Shown here piece after piece: positions 1-9,427 of a stretch of DNA of 64,000 nucleotides (position 1 is the stretch's first letter; every line of letters starts with the position of its first letter). Below the pieces are notes generated by a model. It did no database searches, was not told the origin of the DNA, and saw nothing but the letters and a program-made list of their open reading frames with translations. Origin of the DNA: Polytrichum commune (taxonomy: Eukaryota; Streptophyta; Polytrichopsida; Polytrichales; Polytrichaceae); contig OX485806.1 of the NCBI GenBank assembly GCA_950295325.1, positions 1,674,001-1,738,000 on the forward strand, written 5' to 3'. Both the position numbers and the translations under genes were made by a program.

Positions 1-1059
1 GCAGGCACAAAGGGATGTGTTGTACTACCTACTAAATGGGTAGGCATTGAAAGTGCGACAAAGGTGATCGAAGTTGTAGACCTTGAACACAAGAGAGCTT
101 TATGGAAAGAAGCAAGTATATTGGGGGGATTGAATCATCCAAACATTATCACGTTTTTTTGTTGTGGTTTTTTTGATGAAGAAATTGAGAAGTTTGAGTT
201 GGTCATGGAACGAGGAAAATTCGACTTGAGCAAATTATTGGTCGAAAAGAAAGCTTCAATCACAGAAGCCGTTCGAATGGATATTATGTTACAAATTGCA
301 AGCGGAATGTGCTACCTTCATGATATGAAGGTAGCACATCGTGATTTGAAGCCCAATAATGTTGTTGTGACTTCCATGGATGTCTCAAAATCAGATGGTT
401 GCCTTGAATGTGTGCATGTGAAGTTGGTTGATTTTGGTATATCAAAAATCGAAGTAAAGGAATCACCGCAAGTGCCCACAGGACAATTTCGTTATGGCAC
501 CTTTCGGTATATGGCACCCGAGGCATTTGAAAATCGAAGTTTGGAAGTAAATACATTTAAAACCGATGTATTTAGTTTTGCCATGACGAGTTTTGAGATT
601 CTTTCAGGGGAAAAACCTTTTGGTGCACTTTCACACCATGATTACTGGAAGAGTATACATGATGGCAAGAGACCACAACTACCAACAAATTGCTCGAAGG
701 AATTGAAGTCATTAATACACGATTGTTGGTCTTTGGATCCATCAAAGAGGCCCACATTTCTTGACATTTGCAATACATTAAGGTTATTGAAGCGCGCAAT
801 GTTCAAGAATGTAGTCCCTATGGATGCAATACTCCAGCATAAGGAACCATCATGGAGCTACAATTTCTTGATGAATCCCAAGCAATGGTGGACGGACTTC
901 ATGGGAATACTTTATAGTGTCTTTTGTCAAATAGTCTTATTGTGGCAAGTTTTTGTGACCCTTAGCTCATGGTTACGATTTATGCCCAAAATTGGAGAAT
1001 ATGGTAGCTCACTTGAAGATACACGCAATGATCCATCATTACATCAAATTCTTGATAAG
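1..1059 (+). CDS. Kinase exon of a kinase-NB-ARC-LRR immune receptor (5' partial)
   Basis: The reading frame is open from base 1, so the gene starts upstream of the window. The product is a protein kinase domain: a probable beta-3 lysine in the segment SATKVIEV, catalytic loop HRDLKPNN (about 343-366), VDFGIS, MAPEAF and a CW..DPSKRP C-lobe motif near 725-755, typical of the plant tyrosine-kinase-like group. Key residues H-R-D-K-N, DFG and APE are all present, so it may be active. A hydrophobic stretch of about 22 residues (895-960) follows the kinase and could be a membrane helix. The exon ends AAG|GTAATT at 1059 in phase 0, and the next acceptor at 1218 is also phase 0. Kinase-NB-ARC-LRR (PNL) receptors are known from mosses. 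The fusion to the downstream exons is inferred from phase and order. The open frame continues to a stop at 1149 if the intron is not spliced. Confidence 0.85.
308..338. repeat. Perfect inverted repeat inside the kinase catalytic-loop coding region
   Basis: Arms TGTGCTACCTTCAT and ATGAAGGTAGCACA (14 bp each) are separated by GAT. They lie just before and within the HRD catalytic-loop codons. The match is seen directly; its function is unknown. Confidence 0.8.
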
Positions 1060-1218
1060 GTAATTGTGTTGTTGATATTATTTTGCTCATTGTCACATAT
1101 AATATGCAAATCATATTTCAATGTAATGAGATCAATGATTTTGGGATAGTTTGGAAAATATTATGATCCGACATGTAATATGTTATAAAGCTAAGATTGG
1201 ATGTTGGAATTCTTGTAG
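1060..1218 (+). other. Intron 1 of the receptor gene
   Basis: This is a 159-bp intron with donor AAG|GTAATT and acceptor TTCTTGTAG|GTC. It joins the kinase and NB-ARC frames in phase 0. The call rests on splice signals and frame only. Confidence 0.7.
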
Positions 1219-2277
1219 GTCAATAATACCACAAATGGATCTAAGAGATTGATTGGTATCAAAGACCAAATACTTCAATTTGAAAGGCAACTGCAAAAAA
1301 TTGGTCGTTTGGGGATTGTCGGCATGGGCGGAATCGGCAAGTCAACATTGGCCAATGCTCTAAGTGTACATATCTCCCACCAATTTGATGGGACATGCTT
1401 TGTAGGTGACTTCAAGGGAGAAACATGTACTTTTATATTCAAGCATAAGTTGGAAGATACGAGAGAGGTACCTCAAGTGAAAACATTGATGGAAGCAAGA
1501 ATATTGATGGAACATATTTGCAAAACAAAGAACATTCTTGTCGTTGTAGACAACGTGAGCGAACGAATTGACTTACATCAACTATTAGGTGATCACATAT
1601 TCAAAGATGTTGATGGCAATAAGTTGATTGCAAGCTCTCGTGGTTGGGAATGTTTTGGACGATATATACCCAAGGCCGGCATCGTAAACATCAAAACCCT
1701 TGAGGGTGATAAACCTATGGAACTCTTTTCCATGCATGCCTTTGGGACGGACCAATCATGTGAGCCTTATTTGAAACATGTAGCGGAGAAGATTGTGAAT
1801 GCTTGCGGTGGGCTTCCATTGAGTTTGGAGGTAATGGGCAAATGCATGCATGGGGAGAGGCGATTACGAATATGGGAGAGAACGTTGCATAGATTGTTGA
1901 AGGCTAGACATGATGGAAGCGCAGATGAACAAATATGGAAGACACTGAGGATCAGCTTTGATGAGCTAGGTGATAGAGAAAAAAACATGTTTATTGACAT
2001 CTCTTGTTTTTTCAACAAGCCAGATCCACACCTTCCAGGATTTTATTTTTGGGGGGATGACATAATTCGGATGTCCGATCTTGATGCCAACATTGCCAAA
2101 AAAACCTTGGAGAATTTAAATAACAAGTCACTCGTGACAGTGGATGGTGATGGATTACTGAAAATTCATGATCAATTGTGTGCCATGGGTCGTATGCTCG
2201 CAAACCTGGGAGAACTCAAAGAAACTCGACTTATGAATTTTTGTTTGGGAACATTCACCGACCATTGTAAGCAAAAG
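1219..2277 (+). CDS. NB-ARC exon of the kinase-NB-ARC-LRR receptor
   Basis: This exon encodes the nucleotide-binding switch domain of a plant NLR. Visible motifs in order are P-loop GMGGIGKST (about 1321-1350), kinase-2 ILVVVDNV (about 1531-1555), RNBS-B-like KLIASSRGW, GLPLSLEVMGK (about 1807-1840), RNBS-D-like MFIDISCFF (about 1987-2013) and an MHD-equivalent IHDQL (about 2164-2178). Lysine and serine/threonine of the P-loop and the kinase-2 aspartate are intact. The final Asp of kinase-2 and the DISCFF pattern resemble TIR-type NLRs, although no TIR is present and a kinase sits upstream. Two phase-0 donors are possible, after 2265 (GTAAGC) or after 2277 (GTTAGT). Both would join the LRR exon at 2834 in frame. 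It probably acts as an ATP/ADP switch in pathogen sensing. Confidence 0.88.
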
Positions 2278-2833
2278 GTTAGTCTCATCCAAACACAACC
2301 CTTTGTTTTCCACTACAAAACAATCAAATAATGCCACAAGTGAGCATGCATACATTGTAAAATGCGATAACTCTTGATTTTCTAGAGAAAATTGGAATGT
2401 ATCCATAACTAGAGTTTTCCATGGTCCATTACAAATTGTTATCCAACATATTGATTAATAAAATAGTCTTTGAAAATAATCGTTGTAGTATCAAATTCAT
2501 ACATCTTTGGGAAAGGTACATAACTCTTATGACAAATGAACGCAAGTGTTGAAGTAAGTTTCAAACAAGTTTAATATCTTGTTCCAACCATATTTTGCAA
2601 GTAGATTTAGGTTAACAACCCACCTCACTCTGCCAAAAAAACTTGATAATATATCAAGGAAATTGAAGGGATTTGAATATATTTGAAACGTTTGTCCAAT
2701 ACATGTCGATTGAATGTGTAGCTAGTTGTTTTTTCAATGTTATCATGGTCAAATCCAATTGTTTTTTTTTAACAAAATAGCATGAATTGATTAAAATCTC
2801 GATTTATAACATGTCATTTGTTTGTGCAAGCAG
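2278..2833 (+). other. Intron 2 of the receptor gene
   Basis: This AT-rich stretch of about 556 bp contains no convincing coding frame. It ends with a GCAAGCAG acceptor at 2833. The protein track of the NB-ARC exon loses similarity to NLRs after the donor, which supports an intron here. Confidence 0.6.
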
Positions 2834-5800
2834 TGTATAGCACGTGTACAAGGCATGTCATTTGAAAGGCTTGAACATAAGTCCACATATGAGGAAAATT
2901 TTGAGATGAAAGACATGCCAAACCTTCGATTATTGAGCGTTCAAAATTGTGATGATGTGGACGTTCTTTTTGATATTCTAAAGCATTCCGTCCATCTACG
3001 GTGGTTGAAGATCCACTTGTCACTTGAAAGTGACAAGTCCACCAAACAACAAAAGACTTTTGCCGAAAAGTTTTGGAACATTGCTCAAACCTTTCTACAT
3101 CAAATGTGTGTTTTACAAATCTATAATTGTGATTTTCTTGATTTCAATCCATTAGGTTCATTCACGTTTCCTTGTCTCAAAGGCATATCACTGACAAATT
3201 GTGATAACTTTGAACACTTTATCTTTGAAACTGCCCCTATGGCATTCTTAGAATGTTTGAATATCTATAATTGCCAAACACTCAAACAAATGCCAAATGG
3301 ATTTGCAAGATTCAAACACTTGAAAAAACTTCAAATTGAGAAATGTGAGGGTTTGGAAGTGTTTCCCTCGGGTTTGAAGAACCTCATAGCCTTGGAGGAA
3401 CTTGTTTTCTCAACATGTCGAGCATTGAAACACGTTCCGGAAGGATTTGGAACGTTCACATGTTTGAAGAAGCTTAACGTGTCGGAGTGTGAGGCTTTGG
3501 AAGTGTTTCCTACTGGATTGAGCAACCTCATAGCCTTGGAGATACTTGACTTCTCAAAATGTCGAGCTTTGAAACACATACCGGAAGGATTTGGAATGTT
3601 GACATGTTTGAAAGAATTGAACATGTGGGAGTGTGAGGCTTTGGAAGTGTTTCCTACCGGATTGAGCAACCTCATAGCCTTGGAGGAACTCTGGATGCAT
3701 CAATGTCGAGCTTTGACACACGTGCCGGACGGATTTGGAACGTTGACACGTTTGAAGAAGCTCAACATGTCAAAGTGTGAGGCTTTGGAAGTGTTTCCTA
3801 CTGGATTAAGCAACCTCATTGCCTTGGAGGAACTCTGGATGCATCAATGTCGAGCTTTGAAACACGTGCCGGAAGGATTTGGAATGTTGACATGTTTGAA
3901 GGAGCTCACCATGTGGGGGTGTGAGGCTTTGGAAGTGTTTCCTACTGGATTGAGCAACCTTATAGCCTTGGAAGAACTTTGGATGTATCAATGTGGAGCT
4001 TTGAAACACGTGCCGGAAGGATTTGGAACGCTGACATGTTTGAAGAAGCTTAGCATGTGGGGGTGTGAGGCTTTGGAAGTGTTTCCTACTGGATTGAGCA
4101 ACCTCATTGCCTTGGAGCAACTCGGAATGCGTCAATGTCGAGGTTTGAAACACATGCCAGAAGGATTTGGAACATTGACATGTTTGAAGAAGCTCAGCAT
4201 GTGGGAGTGTGAGGCTTTAGAAGTGTTTCCTACTGGATTGAGCAACTTCATAGCCTTGGAGATACTCGATTTCTCAACATGTCGAGCATTGAAAAACGTG
4301 CCGGAAGGATTTGGAACGTTGACATGTTTGAAAGAGCTCAGCATGTGGGGGTGTGAGGCTTTGGAAGTGTTTCCTACTGGATTGAGCAACCTCATTGCCT
4401 TGGAGGAACTCTGGATGCATCAATGTCGAGCTTTGAAACACGTGCCGGAAGGATTTGGAACGTTGACATGTTTGAAGAAGCTCATCATGTGGGGGTGTGA
4501 GGCTTTGGAAGTGTTTCCTACTGGATTGAGCAACCTCATTGCCTTGGAGGAACTCTGGATGCATCAATGTCGAGCTTTGAAACACGTGCCGGAAGGATTT
4601 GGAACGTTGACATGTTTGAAGAAGCTCATCATGTGGGGGTGTGAGGCTTTGGAAGTGTTTCCTACTGGATTGAGCAACTTCATAGCCTTGGAGATACTCC
4701 ATTTCTCAACATGTCGAGCATTGAAAAACGTGCCAGAAGGATTTGGAACGTTGACATGTTTGAAAGAGCTCAGCATGTGGGGGTGTGAGGCTTTGGAAGT
4801 GTTTCCTATTGGATTGAGCAACCTCATTGCCTTGGAGCAACTCTGGATGCATCAATGTCGAGCATTGAAACACGTGCCGGAAGGATTTGGAACATTGACA
4901 TGTTTGAAGAAGCTCAGCATGTGGGAGTGTGAGGCTTTGGAAGTGTTTCCTACTGGATTGAGCAACCTCATAGCCTTGGAGATACTCGATTTCTCGACAT
5001 GTCGAGCATTGAAACACGTGCCGGAAGGAATTGGAACGTTGACATGTTTGGAGAAGCTCAACATGTGGGCGTGTGAGGCTTTGGAAGTGTTTCCTACTGG
5101 ATTGAGCAACCTCATTGCCTTGGAGGAACTCTGGATGCATCAATGTCGAGCTTTGAAACACGTGCCGGAAGGATTTGGAACGTTGACATGTTTGAAGAAG
5201 CTCATCATGTGGGGGTGTGAGGCTTTGGAAGTGTTTCCTACTGGATTGAGCAACTTCATAGCCTTGGAGATACTCCATTTCTCAACATGTCGAGCTTTGA
5301 AACACGTGCCGGAAGGATTTGGAACGCTGACATGTTTGAAGAAGCTTAGCATGTGGGGGTGTGAGGCTTTGGAAGTGTTTCCTACTGGATTGAGCAACCT
5401 CATTGCCTTGGCGGAACTCAAGATGCATCAATGTCGAGCATTGAAACACGTGCCGGAAGGATTTGGAACATTGACATGTTTGAAGAAGCTCAGCATGTGG
5501 GAGTGTGAGGCTTTGGAAGTGTTTCCTACTGGATTGAGCAACCTCATAGCCTTGGAGATACTCGATTTCTCGACATGTCGAGCATTGAAACACGTGCCGG
5601 AAGGAATTGGAACGTTGACATGTTTGGAGAAGCTCAACATGTGGGCGTGTGAGGCTTTGGAAGTGTTTCCTACTGGATTGAGCAACCTCATTGCCTTGGA
5701 GGAACTTTGGATGCATCAATGTCGAGCATTGAAGAACGTGCCGGAAGGATTTGGAACGTTGACATGTTTGAAGAAGCTCAGCATGTGGGGGTGTGAGGCT

Positions 5801-6685
5801 TTGGAAGTGTTTCCTACTGGATTGAGCAACTTCATAGCCTTGGAGATACTCGATTTCTCAACATGTCGAGCTTTGAAACACGTGCCGGACGGATTTGGAA
5901 CGCTGACATGTTTGAAGAAGCTTAGCATGTGGGGGTGTGAGGCTTTGGAAGTGTTTCCTACTGGATTGAGCAACCTCATTGCCTTGGAGGAACTCAAGAT
6001 GCATCAATGTCGAGCATTGAAACACGTGCCGGAAGGATTTGGAACGTTGACATGTTTGAAGAAGCTCAACATGTGGAAGTGTGAGGCTTTGGAAGTGTTT
6101 CCTACTGGATTGAGCAACCTCATTGCCTTGGAGGAACTCTGGATGCATCAATGTCGAGCTTTGAAACACGTGCCGGAAGGATTTGGAACGTTGACATGTT
6201 TGAAGAAGCTCATAATGTGGGGGTGTGAGGCTTTGGAAGTGTTTCCTACTGGATTGAGCAACTTCATAGCCTTGGAGATACTCCATTTCTCAACATGTCG
6301 AGCATTGAAGAACGTGCCGGAAGGATTTGGAACGTTGACATGTTTGAAAGAGCTCAGCATGTGGGGGTGTGAGGCTTTGGAAGTGTTTCCTTCTGGTTTG
6401 AACAACCTCATAGCCTTGGAGATACTCGATTTGTCAAAATGTCGAGCTTTGAAACACATACCGGAAGGATTTGGAATGTTGGCATCTTTAAAAGAATTGA
6501 ACATGTCAGAGTGTGAGGCTTTGGAAGTGTTTCCTTCTTGTTTGAACAACCTCATAGCCTTGGAGGTATTTGATTTCTCAACATGTCGAGCTTTGAAACA
6601 TGTGCCCGAAGGATTTGAAACGTTGACATGTTTGAAAAACCTTAACATGTCAGAGTGTGAGGGTCTGGAAGTGTTTCCTTGTTGA
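2834..6685 (+). CDS. LRR exon of the kinase-NB-ARC-LRR receptor
   Basis: One long exon of 1,284 codons including the stop. The first ~165 residues are ordinary divergent plant LRRs (for example NLRLLSVQNC, LKGISLTNC, LECLNIYNC). From about 3331 the protein becomes a run of near-identical 48-residue units, each holding two 24-residue LRRs: one with C.ALEVFPTGLSNLIALEEL and one with CRALKHVPEGFGTLTCLKKL. There are 24 occurrences of the LEVFP core. In plant NLRs this region gives ligand or effector specificity and autoinhibition. The frame stops at 6683-6685, right after a final LEVFPC, whereas LRR-like sequence continues downstream. The protein is therefore probably C-terminally truncated compared with its ancestor. 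Antisense frames through the array are long only because the unit length is a multiple of three. Confidence 0.88.
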   Translation, partial: CIARVQGMSFERLEHKSTYEENFEMKDMPNLRLLSVQNCDDVDVLFDILKHSVHLRWLKIHLSLESDKSTKQQKTFAEKFWNIAQTFLHQMCVLQIYNCDFLDFNPLGSFTFPCLKGISLTNCDNFEHFIFETAPMAFLECLNIYNCQTLKQMPNGFARFKHLKKLQIEKCEGLEVFPSGLKNLIALEELVFSTCRALKHVPEGFGTFTCLKKLNVSECEALEVFPTGLSNLIALEILDFSKCRALKHIPEGFGMLTCLKELNMWECEALEVFPTGLSNLIALEELWMHQCRALTHVPDGFGTLTRLKKLNMSKCEALEVFPTGLSNLIALEELWMHQCRALKHVPEGFGMLTCLKELTMWGCEALEVFPTGLSNLIALEELWMYQCGALKHVPEGFGTLTCLKKLSMWGCEALEVFPTGLSNLIALEQLGMRQCRGLKHMPEGFGTLTCLKKLSMWECEALEVFPTGLSNFIALEILDFSTCRALKNVPEGFGTLTCLKELSMWGCEALEVFPTGLSNLIALEELWMHQCRALKHVPEGFGTLTCLKKLIMWGCEALEVFPTGLSNLIALEELWMHQCRALKHVPEGFGTLTCLKKLIMWGCEALEVFPTGLSNFIALEILHFSTCRALKNVPEGFGTLTCLKELSMWGCEALEVFPIGLSNLIALEQLWMHQCRALKHVPEGFGTLTCLKKLSMWECEALEVFPTGLSNLIALEILDFSTCRALKHVPEGIGTLTCLEKLNMWACEALEVFPTGLSNLIALEELWMHQCRALKHVPEGFGTLTCLKKLIMWGCEALEVFPTGLSNFIALEILHFSTCRALKHVPEGFGTLTCLKKLSMWGCEALEVFPTGLSNLIALAELKMHQCRALKHVPEGFGTLTCLKKLSMWECEALEVFPTGLSNLIALEILDFSTCRALKHVPEGIGTLTCLEKLNMWACEALEVFPTGLSNLIALEELWMHQCRALKNVPEGFGTLTCLKKLSMWGCEALEVFPTGLSNFIALEILDFSTCRALKHVPDGFGTLTCLKKLSMWGCEALEVFPTGLSNLIALEELKMHQCRALKHVPEGFGTLTCLKKLNMWKCEALEVFPTGLSNLIALEELWMHQCRALKHVPEGFGTLTCLKKLIMWGCEALEVFPTGLSNFIALEILHFSTCRALKNVPEGFGTLTCLKELSMWGCEALEVFPSGLNNLIALEILDLSKCRALKHIPEGFGMLASLKELNMSECEALEVFPSCLNNLIALEVFDFSTCRALKHVPEGFETLTCLKNLNMSECEGLEVFPC
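3015..3038. repeat. Perfect inverted repeat in the LRR exon
   Basis: Arms ACTTGTCACTT and AAGTGACAAGT (11 bp) flank a 2-bp loop, in the non-amplified N-terminal part of the LRR exon. Confidence 0.7.
3331..6685 (+). repeat. Tandem 144-bp LRR-coding array (about 23 units)
   Basis: Units of 144 bp (48 codons) repeat head-to-tail with very few changes. The variation is concentrated in the solvent-facing x positions: WMHQC, LDFSTC, LHFSTC, KMHQC, WMYQC; SMWGC, IMWGC, NMWAC, SMWEC. A higher-order pattern exists: the 264 bp at 4852-5115 recur without coded change at 5428-5691, 576 bp (four units) later. This shows recent unequal crossing-over or gene conversion within the exon. Confidence 0.9.
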
Positions 6686-7060
6686 TTGAACAATTTCATA
6701 GCCTCGGAGGAACTCTGATTGTCAAAATGTCGAGCTTTGAACCACGTGGTGGAAGGCTTTGGAATGTTGAAATGTTTGAGAAAGCTGAACATGTTGGATT
6801 GTGAGTGTGTGGAAGAATTTTCCTCTGGATTGAACAACTTTGTTGCCTCGGAGGAACTCAATTCTTCGTTATGTTAATCTTTGAAGCACGTCTTAGAAGA
6901 ATTTCTACTTTGACATGCTTGAAGAAACTTCAGATGCGGAAGTGCGATGTTTGGGAGAATTTCCCAATGCATTGAGCAACCTCTTAACCTTGGTCGAATT
7001 TCATTTCTCTCAAGCTTTGAAAGATGTGCTTGAAGGATTGATGTTACCATGTGTGGAGGG
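6686..7060 (+). pseudogene. Decayed continuation of the LRR region
   Basis: Directly after the receptor stop codon the same frame continues with LRR-like text (LNNFIASEEL, CRALNHVVEGFGMLKCLRKL, SGLNNFVASEEL) interrupted by further stops. More LRR-like pieces (LSNLLTLVEF, LKDVLEG) follow to about 7060. This is a remnant of a once longer LRR domain. The receptor either lost its C-terminus by a nonsense mutation or this is leftover array sequence. Confidence 0.7.
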
Positions 7061-7172
7061 TGTAGGCGATTTACATCAGTTTTGGCTAAAGTTGGGATGC
7101 ACCTAGGCCGAAAAACGCTATGAACATGAGCAAATATTGATTAGGTCCATTATTGGAGTTTTGGAAGAAGTA

Positions 7173-8991
7173 ATGGGCTTAGTAAAGCATTTTGTTCGGG
7201 TTCGGAATGGCAGAGGAGTGTTCTCAAGTGTGCTTCATTCAAATGGCAGTAATGGTGCGTTGGCCGTGGCTCCTCTTGTTAGTAATGGCTATGCTAACCA
7301 TTTGCATGAAGAACTGGCCATGTTCGAGACTGAAGATTTCGCTGCACAAGCTTATGTGCAATTTAAGTGCGAGTCTATAAGCAAAAAGGTGTTCTGTCTA
7401 ATTACCACGTATGCCTTATTGTGGTTGTTTTTTTATGAATCTTGGACTTTCATTGTACATGGAAACTTTATGGCATAGTGTGGAACTAGGATAACAAGAT
7501 AAGGGTGTTAATGTTCACTAATAGCTCCAAAGTTGGAATTTAGTACCTCGGTACTCTTAGAATTGATTGGTATCTTTGGCACGGCATAAGAAAATTGTGC
7601 GAGGATCTAAATGAATTATTTGCCTAGGAGATGCAAGAAAATGTTGATGCCAATCATTCTGCCAACATCCATTAGGTGCATTAGCTCCCTTTCTTATTGC
7701 ATGTATAAGAGGATATGCATGACTAGAAAGCATCTTGCCTTAAAGTGATGGCAAAAGTCAAAACCTAATTTGATCTTGAATCACCATGTTTGTCTTCAGG
7801 CGACATGACCCTAGCATTGGTTATGGTTATGCCCATTTCAAATTGCAATTGCTGCTACTATTGTTTTTCTTATTTGTTTTAGCCTCCTGCTTTGTGAAGT
7901 GCTCCTTTGAACACCCTTGCCTAATTTCAACAGTGTGCATTCATTAGGCAAGGGAGTGAAGAATATTTCAATGCCTTTGAGGAGATTTTTCTTGGTTGCT
8001 ATTTGGAAGTTTCTATGTCCATTTGAGTTAGTGACCAGTGGAAGTTTTTTTTGGAAGTTGAGTCTAATGCTAGCCTTGTTGGTGAGGTTGTTACTGGATT
8101 GGACAAATGTGGGCAATGGATTCCTTAGATTAGCATCTTCAAAATGAAGGCATTGAACAATCATTTTCATAGTTAAGGGCTCAATAAGAGATTGTCTCAT
8201 GGCGTAGCCATGTTCATTATGAGGAAGAATCTCGGTATTGGGTAATGTCTTGTTGTACTTAAGTTTTTTGCTTTTGTATTCTTCTCTAAATTCAATATGT
8301 TATGCATGGCAGAACTTCACAAGAAATATCTAATCTTGAAGGGGAGCTACTTGCCATGAGGAATCTTTTGTCGTCTCAAGAAGCTCTAGTGCATGGTCTC
8401 GCAGAAAGTGGTGCTCCAAATTTTGCAAGCAACACATCTAAAGTAGACACACAAGCCAAGAATCTTCCTCAAGCTGATCCAAAACCTACAGAGTTCGATA
8501 GGCTGGCCCAGGCATTACCAGACATAATTGATGTACTTCTAGTTGAGAAAAAGGTTCATCAAGCACTTTCAGCCGTTGATGATGGGGATAGATTGGTCGA
8601 ACATGGACTAAATTCAAATGGTTACAAAGGCAAGATAAGTCGCAACGTAGCTTTAAATTTGAAAACAACTTCATCCGAAAGGAGATATAGGTTGGCCGAG
8701 CAGCTTGCAGATGCAATTCGGCAGCCTTTCTTTCGAGGAAAAGAATTAGGATCAGCAATAGTTGCTTTAGATAGACTTGGTGATGGAATGTGTGCCCACA
8801 CACTCTTGTTGCAGTCTCACCATGAGAGAATTCAAAATAATATCAAAAGCTTGCGTCCTAATGGGACATCATATGGCTGGGCTTACACTGTTGCCCTCCC
8901 GCAGTTAGTGTATTTTGGCCTTGCCCCTGTACTCCCCCTAGCAGTATCTTTAAATGTCAATTATGATGGGCAGTACGACTTATGGAGCTAA
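7173..8991 (+). pseudogene. EXO84: Fragment of an exocyst subunit EXO84-like gene
   Basis: Two exon-like pieces match my knowledge of plant EXO84 proteins. The first (about 7302-7388) encodes FETEDFAAQAYVQFKCESIS, like the EXO84 N-terminus with its AYVQSKC motif, and ends at a possible donor (AAAAAG|GTGTTC). The second, beginning after the acceptor GCATGGCAG near 8310, encodes TSQEISNLEGELLAMRNLL, later LPDIIDVLLVEKKVHQAL, SERRYRLAEQLADA, LGDGMCAHTLLLQSHHER and SLRPNGTSYGWAYTVALPQL. The conserved segment between them (the EIKQLC...YANY..FIR exon) is not found in 7389-8300. The C-terminus diverges after VALPQLV and stops at 8989-8991, so about two thirds of the usual protein is missing. EXO84 tethers secretory vesicles at the plasma membrane; this copy is probably non-functional. 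An ATG at 7173 is in frame, but the true start is uncertain. Confidence 0.75.
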
Positions 8992-9427
8992 GATGAACTT
9001 TTTGATTGAACAATAAGATTAGGCTTTTGCAGTATTGACTTCTTGCATTTTAAAATGTAACATGTGTTTATATGAGATTAAAGGAGGTTCACTTTGGAGT
9101 TCCAATTGTCTACATGACACACAAATGCACATTTGAGAATTAAGTTGTATGACCATAGTCTCGGAAATGTACTGTAATCTTATTTATTTTTAGTGATTGA
9201 GAGGATAAGGAAAGTGTGTCTTTTTGGACCAGGGAGTGGTAACATGTGAGCGATTAGCGGTAACTTGTCAGCGGTGAGGTTCGCAACACCGACTAATATC
9301 CTTTAACTGTGGTATTTTGGCATAAATAATAATATCTTTGTTTCTAATAGTATAAGTGGGGAGTTCACACAAATTGCCATCAATCTAATGAATGCCTTAC
9401 TTTACTTTTTAAATCAACAACCACAAG
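8992..9427. other. Non-coding spacer between the EXO84 fragment and the LTR retrotransposon
   Basis: AT-rich sequence with no convincing gene. It ends with ACAAG, the left copy of the retrotransposon target-site duplication (9423-9427). Confidence 0.6.

Noticed and set aside
3331..6861. Many long minus-strand frames across the LRR array
   Set aside because: They repeat with the 144-bp unit, and long antisense frames follow from a repeat length divisible by three. The plus strand carries clear LRR motifs.
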